NCBI GenBank assembly: GCA_036435485.1 | Contig: CM071597.1 | Span: 52,683,881-52,747,880, forward strand | From: Saposhnikovia divaricata | Lineage: Eukaryota; Streptophyta; Magnoliopsida; Apiales; Apiaceae | DNA: 64,000 nucleotides | Direction: 5' to 3' | Part shown: positions 12,063 through 24,123 of the stretch, piece by piece | Position numbering within the stretch: position 1 is the stretch's first letter | Layout of the letters: every line of letters starts with the position of its first letter | Notes under the pieces: generated by a model | What the model was told of the DNA's origin: nothing | What the model saw: only the letters and a program-made list of their open reading frames with translations | Database searches by the model: none | Translations under genes and position numbers: made by a program

Positions 12063-14400
12063 TCAGAAACACAGAAACTCAGTTAGAATTTTTAATAACC
12101 CACACTTGTTGGGTTCTGTTTGCATGCACTTTAACATTTTTATCAGCAGAAGTCTTTTTGACAAAAGCAGTCCTATCAGGAATGATTCCATCAGAATTTG
12201 CCTTGTCAGTATCATAGTTAGTAGATGCATGCTTCTTATTGACATTCTTAACTTTATCAGAAATTGTACTTTTATTGAATTTAGGCAAAGGCTCATAATA
12301 ATTGTAGTACAAATTGTGGTATTCTTCACATGTATAAATAGAATGCCATTTACTACCGCAATGGAAACATGGATTCTATGGTTTATAAAATACTGATTTA
12401 TTCCTAATGTCAGACTTAGGAACTACAGTAGCCTTCTTTTTATTCCTCCTGCAATCAATAGCAAGTTGACTAGAGTTACCACAGTTAAAGCATGATTTCC
12501 TTGGTGCATTTGGAATATACTTATAATTATTTTCTTTATTTATTCCAACTTTACCATTTCTATTTCTCTTAGCAGTAATTGTTTTCTTTTTATCTGTAAC
12601 TTCACAAATTCTGTCTCTCAGTTGTTTTTTAGACAAAAGACCTATATTCTTTGAATTTGTCAACTTAACATTTTTAGACACACTCTCTGTATTTTGTTTA
12701 GTAAAAGTTGATCCCTTTTCAGTAACTGAATTGGAATCTTTACTATACACAAAATTGACAGGTTTAATATCAGATTTGGTGTTGTCTATTACATGTCTAT
12801 AGATCTTTGGTTTTGTTGACTCACTAAAAACAACTTCTCCTTTATTCTTTTTCTGATCTGTTTCTGGTTTATAACCTAGACACTCTTTCCAATTTTTGTC
12901 AGTGATTATTTCATGTGTTTTTGTTCCAGAGTGAGTCCAGGTTCTGAGTTTCTCATTAGCATCTTCAAGTTCTGTTTTAAGAGCAGTACATTTAAATTCC
13001 ATTTCTAATTTCATGTGCCTAGCCTTATCACATTTATTTTGTACTTCTTGCATAAAAAGTAACTCAGCTTCTAGATGATCATTTCTTTTAGACAATTCTC
13101 ACATCTCAGATATAATTCTAGCATTTTCAAGAGATTGACTTCTAAAGCTAATATGCAGAGACTTTAAGAATGATCTTAACTCGGAAACATTATCAGTATC
13201 AAAATCAAAAACAGTTTCAGGTACCTTATTATCAGGAGCAGCAATCTCATCAACATTTGCCATCAATGCATAGTTTACCTTTTTCTCTTCAGATTCTGAG
13301 GAAGAGTCCATCCAATCCTTGCTTGATGAGATAAGAGCTTTGGTCTTAGCCTTTTCGCATTCAGTTGCAAAGTGACCCATTCCATCACAGTTGTAGCATT
13401 TGACCTTTGACTTGTCAAACTTGTTGCCTTTGCCTTCATTCTTCTTGTACATGTTCTTGTCAGTATTGAAAGGTTTCTTCTGAAAATTGCCTTGTCTTCT
13501 AGCCTTTTGGAACTTCATCTTTTTGAAGCCTTTGACTATCATAGCAACCATTTCCATCATGTCAGAATCAGTAGAGTCGCCATCAGTATCATTATCAGGA
13601 TTGGCATCAGGATCTGATGATGAGTCATCAGTATTGGACTCAACTACTCTACTTCTTCTCCTTGAAACCTCCATAGCTTTTCCTTTTGATTTTGATTCAA
13701 CATTTAAAGCAACAGCCTTTGCTTTGTTGCTTTTCTTATTCTTCCTTTGTTGAACCTCAAGATCATGGGTTCTTAGCATCCCATAAACTTCATCAAGAAA
13801 CAAAGCATTAAGATCATACTAATGCCTAATGATAGAGGTTTGAGTATCCCACTCCTCAGACAAAGCTCTAAGAAACTTGGTGTTTGAGTCCTCTGGATCA
13901 TACTCTTTACCTACCAGGGATAGATTATTCAATAGTGTCAGAAATCTATCATACAGATCAGTGAGACTTTCATCAGATTTTGCATCAAACTATTCATACT
14001 CTTGAATCAACAGAGCCCTTCTGTTCCTTTTGATAGATTCAGTGCCTTGGCATTGAGTTTCCAATGTTTCCCAGATCTCCTTAGCAGTTTTACATGCTAT
14101 CACGCTGTTTGACATGACTGCATCAAGGCTATTATGAAGGATATTCTTCACCTTTGCATCTCTGAGTACTTCAGCCTTTTCCTCAGGAGTCCATTCAGCC
14201 TTTGTCTTCTGAACATCGTGCTCCGGTACAGTATCTATTCTAGCAACCAGTCTCTTAGGGATATATGGACCATCATATATCCGATCAAGATAGTTAGGAT
14301 CAGTTGCCTCTAGATACATCAACATCTTTACCCTCCATGTAGGGTATTCAGCCTTTTTGAGGACAGGAATTTTAACACTCTCATACTTGCTCGTCGACAT
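12063..14400 (-). pseudogene. gag: Copia gag with three zinc knuckles
   Basis: Starts at ATG 14400 (MSTSKYESVKIP), 35 bp past the primer site. The UBN2-type gag core follows (EIWETLETQCQGTE). Zinc knuckles are CYNCDGMGHFATEC (near 13390), a weak CFNCGNSSQLAIDC (near 12480) and CFHCGSKWHSIYTC (near 12340). Between the first two lies a long charged, probably coiled-coil spacer. Stops at about 13987, 13820, 13098 and 12374 break the frame. The first three fit CAG or CGA changed to TAG or TGA. Confidence 0.87.
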
Positions 14401-14434
14401 CTTAAGATCGCTTCTGATTGTAATTAATCAGTTT

Positions 14435-14446
14435 ACTCTGATACCA
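14435..14446 (-). other. Met-tRNA primer binding site of SIRE-like copia
   Basis: The minus strand reads TGGTATCAGAGT, complementary to the 3' end of initiator tRNA-Met apart from the last base, two bases inside the 5' LTR. Confidence 0.9.
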
Positions 14447-14448
14447 AC

Positions 14449-14953
14449 TGTTACCCAGTAATGAACAATTATAGAAGGGGGGTTGAATACAATTGTATAA
14501 GATTTTCGACGTTTAACAGAAATGGTAACATAAGTATGAATAAATAACAGTTTTATTAACTCTGATATAAAATTGTTACAAACTCTCTCAAGAAATTCTG
14601 ATGTTCTTGAGAGCTGCTAGGTTACAAGATATCTCGTGTAAGCGATTACAATAAGTAAAACCTAAACTATGTTTATATACATCACACAGATGCACTATCA
14701 ATTACAAGATATACTCAATCAATTACATACGACTCTTAATACATATCTTGCATGATAGCTGCCTTCCTATAATTTAGGAACCGATATATCAATCTTACTT
14801 GATCTCTGGACTGATGTAAATCTTCACGTAATCCTGATCAGCTTCCAATCCTGATAGCAACCTAATACTGACATCATATTACTGATGATGTCAGCATCAG
14901 TACCTGATCAGTAGTAGTCCAGATCCTGATATCACTTGAATCAACATCTAACA
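14449..14953 (-). repeat. 5' LTR of SIRE-like copia
   Basis: 505 bp, bounded by TGTTA and TAACA and followed by AATGT, the copy of the target site. Confidence 0.93.
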
Positions 14954-16506
14954 AATGTTGTGGCCGATGCGCTGAGTAGAAAGGAGAGCTGGAATACATT
15001 GACTATGCCAAAGGAGTTATTTCAAGAATTTGAGAAGTTAATTTTAGAAGTTTATGACTCGAAGGATGCTGATGAGTTTCTGAGTACGATGACTTTTCAA
15101 CCAGAGTTGCTGGAGAAGATTCGGAGATGTCAGGAAGAAGTGATGAATTGCGAAATGAATACGTTGACCGGAGAAGAAATTTGTACACAGAAAGATGATC
15201 AAGGTATTTTGAGATTTGGTAAGAGGATATGGATTCCTAATGTTTTGGAGTTGAAGAATGAGATTTTAACTGAAGCCCATAGCTCGAGATATTCTATTCA
15301 CCTTGAAAGTACTAGGATGTACCAAGATCTAAAGGAGAATTTTTGGTGGCCAGATATGAAAAGAGAGATTGCTGAATGGATAAGCAAGTGCTTTACCTGT
15401 CAGAGGATTAAAGCGGAACATCAAAAGTCGAGCGGATTGTTACAACCGTTAGATATTCCCGAGTGGAAGTGGGAGCACCTTGCCATAGATTTTGTAGTGG
15501 GATTGCCAAAGACTAAAGTGAATCATGACGCGATTTGGGTTATCATTGAACGATTGACGAAGTCTGCACATTTCCTACCGATTAATGAAAGATTTTCATT
15601 GGACAAGTTAGTGCATTTGTATTTGAAGGAAATAGTGTCACGTCATGGAGTTCCTGTTTCAATAGTATCTGATCGAGACCCGCGATTTAATTCGAGATTT
15701 TGGAAGCAATTTCAAGAATGCCTAGGAACACAACTTAAGATGAGTACAGCCTACCATCCGCAGACGGACGACCAGAGTGAAAGGACTATTCAAACTATAG
15801 AAGATATGTTAAGAGTGTGTGCACTAGATTTCAAGGGAAGTTGGGATGAACATCTACCATTGGTCAAGTTTTCGTACAATAATAGTTACCATGCGAGTAT
15901 AGGAATGCCACCGTATGAAGCTTTGTATGGAAGGAAATGTAGATCGCCAGTATATTGGGAAGAAGTTGGTGAAGGAAGATTTTAGGACTAGAACTGCTTC
16001 AGCAGACGAAGAAGAAAGTTGAAGTTACTCAGAAGAGATTAATTACTGCCCAGGATCGCCAGAGGAAATATGCCGATTTGAATAGGAAGGATATGAGTTT
16101 TGAGATAGGAGATCCAGTGTTGCTAAAAGTGTCACTGTGGAAAGGAGTTACGAGATTTGGTAAGAAAGGAAAGCTAAGTCCCAGGTATGTAGGACCATTC
16201 GAGATTTTGAAGCGAGTCGAAAAAGTTGTTTACGAATTGGCGTTACCACCGCACATGCACCATATTCACAATGTGTTCCACGTATCTATGCTTAAAAAGT
16301 ATAATCCCGATACGAATCACGTAATCGAGTATGAGCCTATTGAGATTCAGCCAGACTTATCTTACGAAGAGCAACTAGTAGAGATTCAAGATAGAATTGA
16401 TAGAAAGCTCAGGAATAAGATTGTTAGATTGGTTAAGGTATTGTGGAGGAATCCTAGAGTCGAAGAATCGACTTGGGAGCTTGAAAGCGAGATGCTTGCC
16501 AAGTAA
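14954..16506 (+). pseudogene. pol: Gyp-1 end of RNase H, integrase and chromodomain-like tail
   Basis: VVADALSRKESW closes RNase H. The integrase zinc finger (SRYSIHLEST ... CFTCQRIK) is followed by the catalytic core with D in HLAIDFVVGLP, D in SDRDPRF and E in SERTIQTIEDML. A stop and frameshift occur at about 15985. The tail includes FEIGDPVLLKVS, GPFEIL and HNVFHVSMLKKY, then a chromodomain-like end (VRLVKVLWRNPRVEESTWEL). The ORF ends abruptly in MLAK at 16506, shorter than usual, and no polypurine tract is seen before the LTR. A small deletion probably fused pol to the LTR. Confidence 0.88.
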
Positions 16507-19500
16507 CGACCTAGAATTTTTCGCGATTTATAAATTGTTATTTAATTGTTAAATTTGGAAATTATGTGATTTAGATGATGGGTATATTTTTGAGAAGTCA
16601 AGTTATGTGTGAAATCATGTTTATGTGATTATGTGACGATTGGTATGTGCTCGTAGAATTTTATTTGTATTTTAAGGCATTAAAAGTATTTTTAAAGTGC
16701 ATTTTTAATCTTCCAAAAATCATATAAAATCATTGGAGTTATTTTAAATCATGAAATCTTTTGCATTATCATCTTTGTGATGTGATTTAGTTTTTAAAAT
16801 TAGTATGAGTATTTAATTTTGTGTTTTAGTATTTTAAAATGATTTAAAAAGCTTTATTTCTTTTAAAGCTCCTTTATTTCGGAAATTCATAGAAAATTCA
16901 TTTTTGACTCGAAAATTATTTTAAAAATATGGGGAGACTTTTAATTTCATAAACTTTATTTTAGAATTTTAAAAATTTTATTTTTCTTAATTCCCTAATT
17001 TATTCTGATTTAAAAGGATTAAAATAAGTTTTTCAAACAATAAATAGATTTATCAGCTTTGGCTTTTAACCATTTTGCCCCTGGAAGTATATATCCCTCC
17101 ACCGCCCACTTCTTTCATTTTTGTACATGTTTTATTTGACTGTGTACTCTCTCTGTCTCCCGTTCTTCATTCCTTTTCATTTTTCAAGCTCAAAATCATA
17201 TCTAAATTCTGTTTTGATCATCTATATCGTGTTTTTATGATTGTTAAATGATTTGGTGTGAGTTTATGTATATATATGTTCGACCGTATGTATATATTCG
17301 ATGTATAATCTGCATGCAAGCCTCGGGAGCTACTGATGTGATGATTATATGATGTTGTGATGCTAATTGTGAATAGAAATTAAGTTTTTGTATGGTTTTA
17401 AGTTGTTTGTGAATCATCAGTCAAAACCCTCCCCCACCAGCGAAGGTTTCCGGCGAATGGGTGGTTGGAGATGGTAGTTTCATTGCTGTGCAATATCATT
17501 CCTGTGTATAAGTGATTAAGGGATATGAATTTCAAGTTGCATGTCATGAATTTGTGGGTTAAAGTTGAAATTCGAATTTTTGAATTAATTTAATTAAGAA
17601 AAATAATTGTTTAGCTTGCTATAGGTTCGATTCTTGATCCTTGAGCATGATTTTCCTGATGTTATGATTTTTGCTGGTTAAATTAGATGGTATGAATAAT
17701 TTCTATGTCCTTACAAGATTTAATTTGAATTTTTGTAGATTAATATGAATTATTCAAAATTTTGTAAAATTATTAATATGGTAATTAAAATATAAATCTT
17801 GATAGTTAATTACTAAATGTAATTTTCAGGGTTTATAAAGGTTAATATTCGAACTCTTGGTCAAGATATGTATTATATGATTTTTGTGATTTATTAGTAA
17901 TTAATTCGAATTTTATGAATTAATATAGGATTATTCAAATTTAATGAGTTGATGTTAGTAAGATGAAATTTATTTGAATAATTATATGCTAAGTGCTAAT
18001 TAGTGAGCATGTAAATGCGATTTTCAGATTTGCTATCGAGTTAATAATTCGAATTATATGATATTGTAATAGAAAAGGTGTTATTTAGTAAATTCTAGTA
18101 AGAATGAGTTAAGTTATGAGTTGTCGGTACTTGATTAGTGATTCCAGATTGTGTAGTAATGTAAGTAGTAAAATCCATTGGGAAGTGTAGGTGGATGTGT
18201 AATCCATCGGATTGGTTTTGGTTGTGTTTTGAGTCGGTTATGTTCCGACAGGATAGTCCAGTTTACAAGGGGGACTCTGCCCGAAGTTCGTTAGAATTAT
18301 AAGTCGTAAGTCTATAATATAAGGTTATAAATTGATTATAAGATGGGTTGATACTATGTGTTAAGTGCTTAAGTGGCTTACATGAATTGCATGCCTAATT
18401 GCTATATGTTTAAGTGCTTATCTGATAGTAGTAAGTTGTTTAGTAAGTACGTATGATATATGCTAAGTAATGACGCGTTATAAGAATCGTTTGGGTAGAA
18501 TAGGATTAGATGATTAAGATGTATAGTATTCTGAAGTAGTGATTATTATTTATGTAGATACGAAGGACGTAGGCCCTAACGATAAAGGGAAAGCGAAGGT
18601 TGAGTATCAGTGACTGAGCTGTTAGCTGTTGCATTCTACCAGAGGCAAGTAAGTCTATCTTTTCTTGAAGTTTACATTCCTAAACTTATATATCCTATTG
18701 ATTCAAGCATGCCTATCTTATACCATGTTGATCATAAATCTTGTTTAACCTATCTATTCATGTAACCAGAATTCTGTCAACAACTGTTTCACAAACTATA
18801 AACCCTAAAATATCCTAATTCTTTTTAATTGCTTCTTGACCATATATGCCAAACAGCTTGCCATAATTAAACCATATTGATCGACAGGTAAACCAATGTT
18901 CTACTTGACCTATGTCCGTGACCAGTTCAACCTATGTTGACCCTAAAAACATATAAACTTCTTTATGACCTAAACACTGATTCAAAAACTTAATTACCTA
19001 TAATACCATACTTTAAACTTGAAATCTGGTCAATTGCCTTATGCCTTTGAGTCTATATCTTCATGTTTCAGACTTGTATCCCTATTTCATTGATGTTAGA
19101 GAACTTAGTCAAATCCTTTAACTTTTATCATTGCAAATCAAAATGAGTTGTTTTCTTAAAATACTTTGAAGTTACTTAGACTGGGCTGATCTGTTATCAG
19201 AGAGTCGAAGGTACTTCGAAGTAAAGGTTTTTTTTGAAAAGATTAAGTATTAAAATGTTTTACAAAGTTAAAAAGAGTTTTGCAAATCTTAATGTTTTTA
19301 AAATGAGATTTTAATAAAATGTTAGGAACTCCGTCTAAATGGTTTCCACGATTCCTGACGATTGGAGAGACGGGGAGAACGGGTAATGTTGGTTCCGTCG
19401 GTTTGTGTATGTATTAGTGTAGTTCTGCTTTGTCCAGTTCGACACCTTTATAGGCCAATGTGTTGCCTCTTGGGAACCTAAGCTATCCTAATGAGAGGAT

Positions 19501-20264
19501 TAATGTCTAGAAGGACTTTGTGTCCGGTATGGGGACTTTATGGGCTGATCACCCGTATTGTCTGTTATGAGTAAAAACCTCCAATCAGTTTTCTTTAAGT
19601 GATGATTACTTTTAATTTACTATGAAATGAAATTGGTTTACCGATTGAAATGTCAAATGATTTACAAAATTTTGAATTAACTATTGCTATTCTGATTATC
19701 AGATAATACCCTTTCATTACCAAATGCCGGTATTTCTTTTACTGTTTCCAGCATATTTATGCCATATCTTGAATTACTGTCATCTTTTGCGATGCCCTGT
19801 TATATTGTTTTCAGTTGAGATCTTTAGTTACTTGCTGAGCCTTGGCTCATTATAATTTTGTCTAACCCTTTTGGCTGTATTCTGAGTATCATGACTCGTA
19901 CTAGACTGACCGCGAGGAAGCGCGTTACTTTGAACCCTGTTGTGGTTTCCTTCGAGATAGCTTCCGAGGTAGATGCAATAACAGCTCAGTTAAGAGATTG
20001 TCATAGTTTGGTTTATGAGATAGTTGTGAGAACTAGTTAGTGTAAGAATTAAATTGAAGGTTTGTAATAATAATTTGATTATGGTTTGTAATAATAAGTA
20101 GTTAGATGTTGGCTTGCTTGTTTCATACCATTACTTGTGAAAGATCTTGGATAGTAATGTTGGGGCCAGTCAGCATGTCATATTTATATTCCTATTTAGG
20201 GTGTTTGCATCTAGAGTGTGTCAGTGACCCTCCGATCTTGGCCCCAGGTCGGGAGGGTGTCACA
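16505..20264 (+). repeat. 3' LTR of Gyp-1 (start approximate)
   Basis: About 3.76 kb of AT-rich, ORF-poor DNA. It begins near TAACGACCTAG, which resembles the usual TGTAACGACC start with its first bases altered, and ends ...GGGAGGGTGTCACA at 20264. A promoter-like AGTATATATCCC lies near 17087. The left boundary is inferred because the partner LTR lies outside the window. Confidence 0.65.
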
Positions 20265-21520
20265 GGGGAAATGGGATCTCCTTGCCTCAAACCTTTTGAA
20301 GGAATAAACTCTTTGGTAGGGACTCCATTAATCAAGACTGAAGTTCTGATGTCTGCAAAATACCTTGAAATCCAGCCTATCCAATTCGAACCAAATCCCA
20401 TCTTATGCAAGAGTTCAAAAAGAAAGGACCAGTTTACCGAATCGAAGGCCTTTTCAAAGTCCAATGTGATTATGAACACATCCTTTTGCTCCAATATACT
20501 TTCAGTAGCTTGTCTTCCCTTAGTAAAAGCAGATTGAGAATCATCTATTAGTTTCTCCATGAACTGATTTAACCTTAGGGCCAGAACTTTGGTGAATAAT
20601 TTTGCAGTAGAGTTAATCAAGCTAATGGGTCTGAAATCTAACACCCTTTGAGGATTAGGAGTTTTTGGTATTAACACAATGAAGGAGCCGTTTAGACCCT
20701 TAGGAAAAGATTTACCTTTTGAGAAATCCACAAAGCATTTGAAAACCTTTTCTTTGATGTGTGGCCAGAATTTTTTAAGACATCCAATGTTAAAACCATC
20801 AGGACCTGGGGCTTTATCGTTTGCCATTTGATTCAACGCCCACTCAATTTCTTCCAATGAAAAATCTCTGTCTAACCAATCCCTCTCTTTAGAATTAAGA
20901 TTGATCACAGGTAAGTCTCCAAGAGAGAAAATTCTTGGGGAATTTTGATCTTTGAAGAAGTTTTTGAAGTGATAAAAGAACACTTCTATAAGTTTTGACA
21001 CATCTGAGACCCAAGCTTCTTCCTTGAGAATTCCTTTAATACCATTCCTGTGAGATCGGCACTGAACTATTCTATGGTAAAATTTGGAATTTCTATCCCC
21101 TTTAATATGCCATTGGACCCTTGTTTTTTGTTTTAGAAAGGCTGTTTTGATACAAGTCAAGTAATCTAGTCTTTCCCTTAAAGACAAAACCCGTGCATCT
21201 AGGAGGTGTTTTTGCTCCTTATTATCCAGTAGCCTAACAAGCTCACTAATCTTACTATCTAAGTCTCCTAGACAATTTGAAGACCACTCCTTTATCTGAA
21301 TCTTAACTTTCTTTAAAAGAATCTGAATATTTAGGCTATCTACATTACTAGTTGACCAGAAACCATCTAGTAACATCTTTAAACCCGGATCATTCAACCA
21401 GCAGTTAAATATTTTGAAGGGTTTAGGACCCCGATTAACTGTCGAACACGAGAGTAATAAGCCTTTATGATCTGATCCCCCTCTGTGTAAGGCTTGAAGC
21501 TTCCACTCACCTTTATCCCT
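20265..21520 (-). pseudogene. LINE ORF2 reverse transcriptase, cut by Gyp-1
   Basis: Non-LTR RT landmarks appear in order: MANDKAPGPDGFN (near 20810), GSFIVLIPKTPNP, DFRPISLINSTAKLFTKVLA (near 20610), QSAFTKGRQ, ITLDFEKAFDSVNW (near 20450) and GLRQGDPISP (near 20280), where the coding is interrupted. The FADD-type catalytic box would come next and is outside the window. A stop at about 21521 separates RT from endonuclease. Confidence 0.9.
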
Positions 21521-22140
21521 CTAGCTTGAATTTAGAAGGGCTCTATCTAGTCTTCTTTTCTTATTGCTTGGACCAAACCATGTAATGGCAGCGTTCTGAT
21601 GTTTCAAATCGGACAAGTTATAATTTCTTATTAAAGCATTCAGTAGTTCACTGTCCTTTTCCCTGTACTTGTAGTTAGAACACTCACCAGCTTCCCTAAT
21701 GCAGTTAAAATCTCCCACTAGACACAATTGTTGATCTCCTACATAGTCACTAATTTCTCCAAGCTGTTCCCATAATTTTTTTTTGAGCTTTGGCTTTTGT
21801 GGTGCATAAATGCACACCACATTAAAAAGCATTCTTCCTTCAAATGCCATAATTGGACCCAAATCCAATTTTTAAGTTGGGCAAAACCTTTACATTTGAA
21901 CTCCATACTATCCCAAGAGATTGCTAAACCACCCGATAGACCCTCTGACTTCTGAATTAGCCAATCATGAGAGTTGAGATCCTAGAGTGAATTTCTTAAC
22001 TTATCATCCCAAGTAGAGCATTTTGTCTCCTGAATACACAAAACATTAACCTTCTTGTGCCTTATCAGATCTCGAAGGTGTCTCCTCAATACGAAATTCC
22101 TAATACCTCTAATATTCCAAGAAAATAGCTTAACTTCCAT
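21521..22140 (-). pseudogene. LINE ORF2 endonuclease domain, broken
   Basis: MEVKLFSWNIRGI at 22140 is the usual start of plant LINE ORF2. CIQETKCS supplies the catalytic E and LVGDFNCIREAGE (near 21700) the GDFN box of the APE-type endonuclease. A stop at about 21982 and a frameshift near 21868 split it. Confidence 0.88.
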
Positions 22141-22339
22141 TGATAATGATGAAATTATTACCAAAGCAAAAACTTAAAAGGTTAGAAAGATTACAAGTTG
22201 CCTTGTTCTATCCTTCTTGCAATCTCAATCTTACTTGCTTCCCTTTCTAATGGAACTAAAAACCCCATTAACTCTGCACTTTCTAGTATCAACTTCGCCT
22301 CATCCATCAGAGGCAACTTCCTAGTGTCTTGAATTGTGT

Positions 22340-24123
22340 TCAAACAACCTTGTTTATTACCTGAAGAGTTGCCTTTTTGAAAGAAATTTTACCAACCTTT
22401 TTTCTTTTAAGCCCCAAGTCAAAAGGATTTTTACGAGCTCCCACTTTCTTCTTTGGTCTCCCTCTAGCTCTTCCCATCTTTAAATTACCAATGTTGTTGC
22501 ATAGCGTACTCTGAGAGGAAGGATTATCCACTACTGTCTCCCTACGAGTTGAATCAGTAAAAAGATTTGAATTGCTCCGAGGTGTGATATCACTTGAAGG
22601 GTTTTCCTCTAGCCTTACCTCTTTATTTTGTACTTTAAATAATTTCGTATTCTCAGCTCCCTTTTCTGCATTAGTATCACTATCAAACCGCTCTCCATCT
22701 TCTTTGTTACTTACTACTTTACTAGTGAACAGGGAGTCTTTAACTACAGTTCCACGACCTTTTATGGAAGTATTGTTTGAAACAATTGAATTTTTTGAGC
22801 TCTGATCATCTGAGTGAAGCTTATTCACCGAGTCTTTAGGAGAGATATGCTTATTCTCAGTACCTTCCTCTTCTGAAAATGAGGGGTTTGGAATCAGAGA
22901 ATAATGGTCTTTAGAGTCTCGACCCCTGCTAACTGAGATAGTGTTTTGATTGATCTTTCCTTCAAGAAAGTCTTTAACGTCATCAATTTATCTAAACATT
23001 ATCCCAAAATGTTTCCCTTTTATAAGAATCTGCATCTCCTCTAATATTGGCTTGAAGTTTGTTGTAGCTAGGCAGATCAGTGGGTTCATGAAAGAGTTTC
23101 GCTCATCAACTTGGTAAGACCAGGAAACCTATTCGCCTAGTCTTTTTGAGAATGCTTTGAGGTTTTCCTCAAGCCAGGCATTCATAGGTAATCCTAGGCA
23201 TTCAAGCCAGACTGTTCTTGGAAGGATAAGGTCCTTCTCGCAAAATTTACGCACCACCGAGAACCATTGTGTAAGAATTTTAAAGTCTAAGTCATCCCAG
23301 CTTTGATTTCCCTCAATTCTTAACAGAAATTTCCTATATGTTAATTCTACAACCTTCAGAAAATCTAAAATATTTTTGTTTAGTTCTTTTTGTAAAGAAT
23401 CAACCGTTTCTTCTTTCCAGGAGAAGCCAACCATAGTTAGAAAAAGACCATTTTTTACTTCCTCATCCACCTCTGCTTCTATGAACTCGAACATTCTTTT
23501 TCCGAAATCTTCTCTTTTTGAGAGCTTCTCTGTCTCTAATGTATTCCCCACTTCAATTGTATTTTTGAGCTTCATTTTCTCTTCTTCATATACTATTGAT
23601 TTGGTACCACCCTTCCTTTCCCCATTTATACTCATTTGAATTCGCTTACCCCAACCTCCTGATTGTTTGGCATTATTTATAATAATACCTGCTTCCAATT
23701 CACTATCCGTTTTAATAAAACCAAATCTTTTATTATTCTTGTCTTGTTTCCTAGGGAGTATTATATCCTTGATCTTGCCACACTTCTTGAAGAAATCCCA
23801 AATATTCCTTGCTTGAGCCTCTAATGGAATATTAGCTAGAAAAATAGTTACCTCATTCTGAGCTTGTTCCTTGATGGCGCTAGATCTTTTCCTCGATTTA
23901 ACTTCTATCCACACCCCTATAGTTTCTGGATGTAGAGTACTTTTATTTTTCACTACCTCCGCAAAGGTTCCATTATTTAGATGACCCGGAAGTTGAAGGA
24001 TCTTCTTAGGGGAGTTATTAGTTGTTCTGAGATCTAGACTTCTCTTGTGAATTTGCTCCAATGCTTTATTGATAACTTGTGTATCTCCTTTCTCGAATCT
24101 CTGCAATGTCTCAGCATCCAATA
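22340..24123 (-). pseudogene. LINE ORF1, RNA-binding protein, broken
   Basis: From 24121: VTIFLANIPLEAQARNIWDF and RFGFIKT are the two RNP motifs of an RRM fold. A middle domain follows, with LPRTVWLECLGLPMNAW (near 23190), typical of plant ORF1/DUF4283-like proteins. Two stops occur near 23129 and 22990. The C-terminal frame (22340-22828) is S/N/K-rich and ends with an AT-hook-like basic motif, RARGRPKKKVG (near 22455). The N-terminus lies beyond Gyp-2 at 33042-33190. Confidence 0.82.

Larger units (their letters stand above)
3316..14953 (-). mobile_element. SIRE-like Ty1/copia retrotransposon, 11,638 bp, nested in Gyp-1
   Basis: Two 505-bp LTRs (TGTTA...TAACA) bound the element, flanked by AATGT at 3311-3315 and 14954-14958. 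A Met-tRNA primer site lies next to the right LTR and a purine tract (AAATTGGGGGAGAT) next to the left one, so it reads on the minus strand. Internal order: gag with three CCHC boxes, protease, integrase, RT, then a very long extra ORF region. Size, the long 3' ORF region and a gag with spacer knuckles fit the SIRE/Maximus group. The LTRs differ at roughly 18 of 505 positions by eye (about 3.6%). Multiple stops make it defective. Confidence 0.93.
1..20264 (+). mobile_element. Ty3/gypsy chromovirus 'Gyp-1', split by a copia element, 5' LTR outside window
   Basis: The order leader, gag, protease, RT, RNase H, integrase and chromodomain-like tail followed by a long LTR is that of a plant chromovirus (Tekay/Del-like by overall similarity; clade not tested). 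The body is interrupted at 3316-14953 by a Ty1/copia element; the reading frame resumes at 14954 after a 5-bp duplication (AATGT). Several frameshifts and stops make it non-functional. The element ends in TGTCACA at 20264, directly against a LINE ORF on the other strand, so Gyp-1 inserted into that LINE. Its 5' LTR and the matching target duplication lie before position 1. Confidence 0.9.
20265..24123 (-). mobile_element. LINE (L1-type), main visible part
   Basis: Minus-strand ORF1 (RRM-type RNA binding) and ORF2 (endonuclease plus RT) lie in the usual order. The RT is cut at 20265 by the end of Gyp-1, and its remainder should lie before the window. ORF1 is cut at 24119-24123 by Gyp-2 and continues at 33042. 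It is therefore the oldest layer of the stack. Confidence 0.9.
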
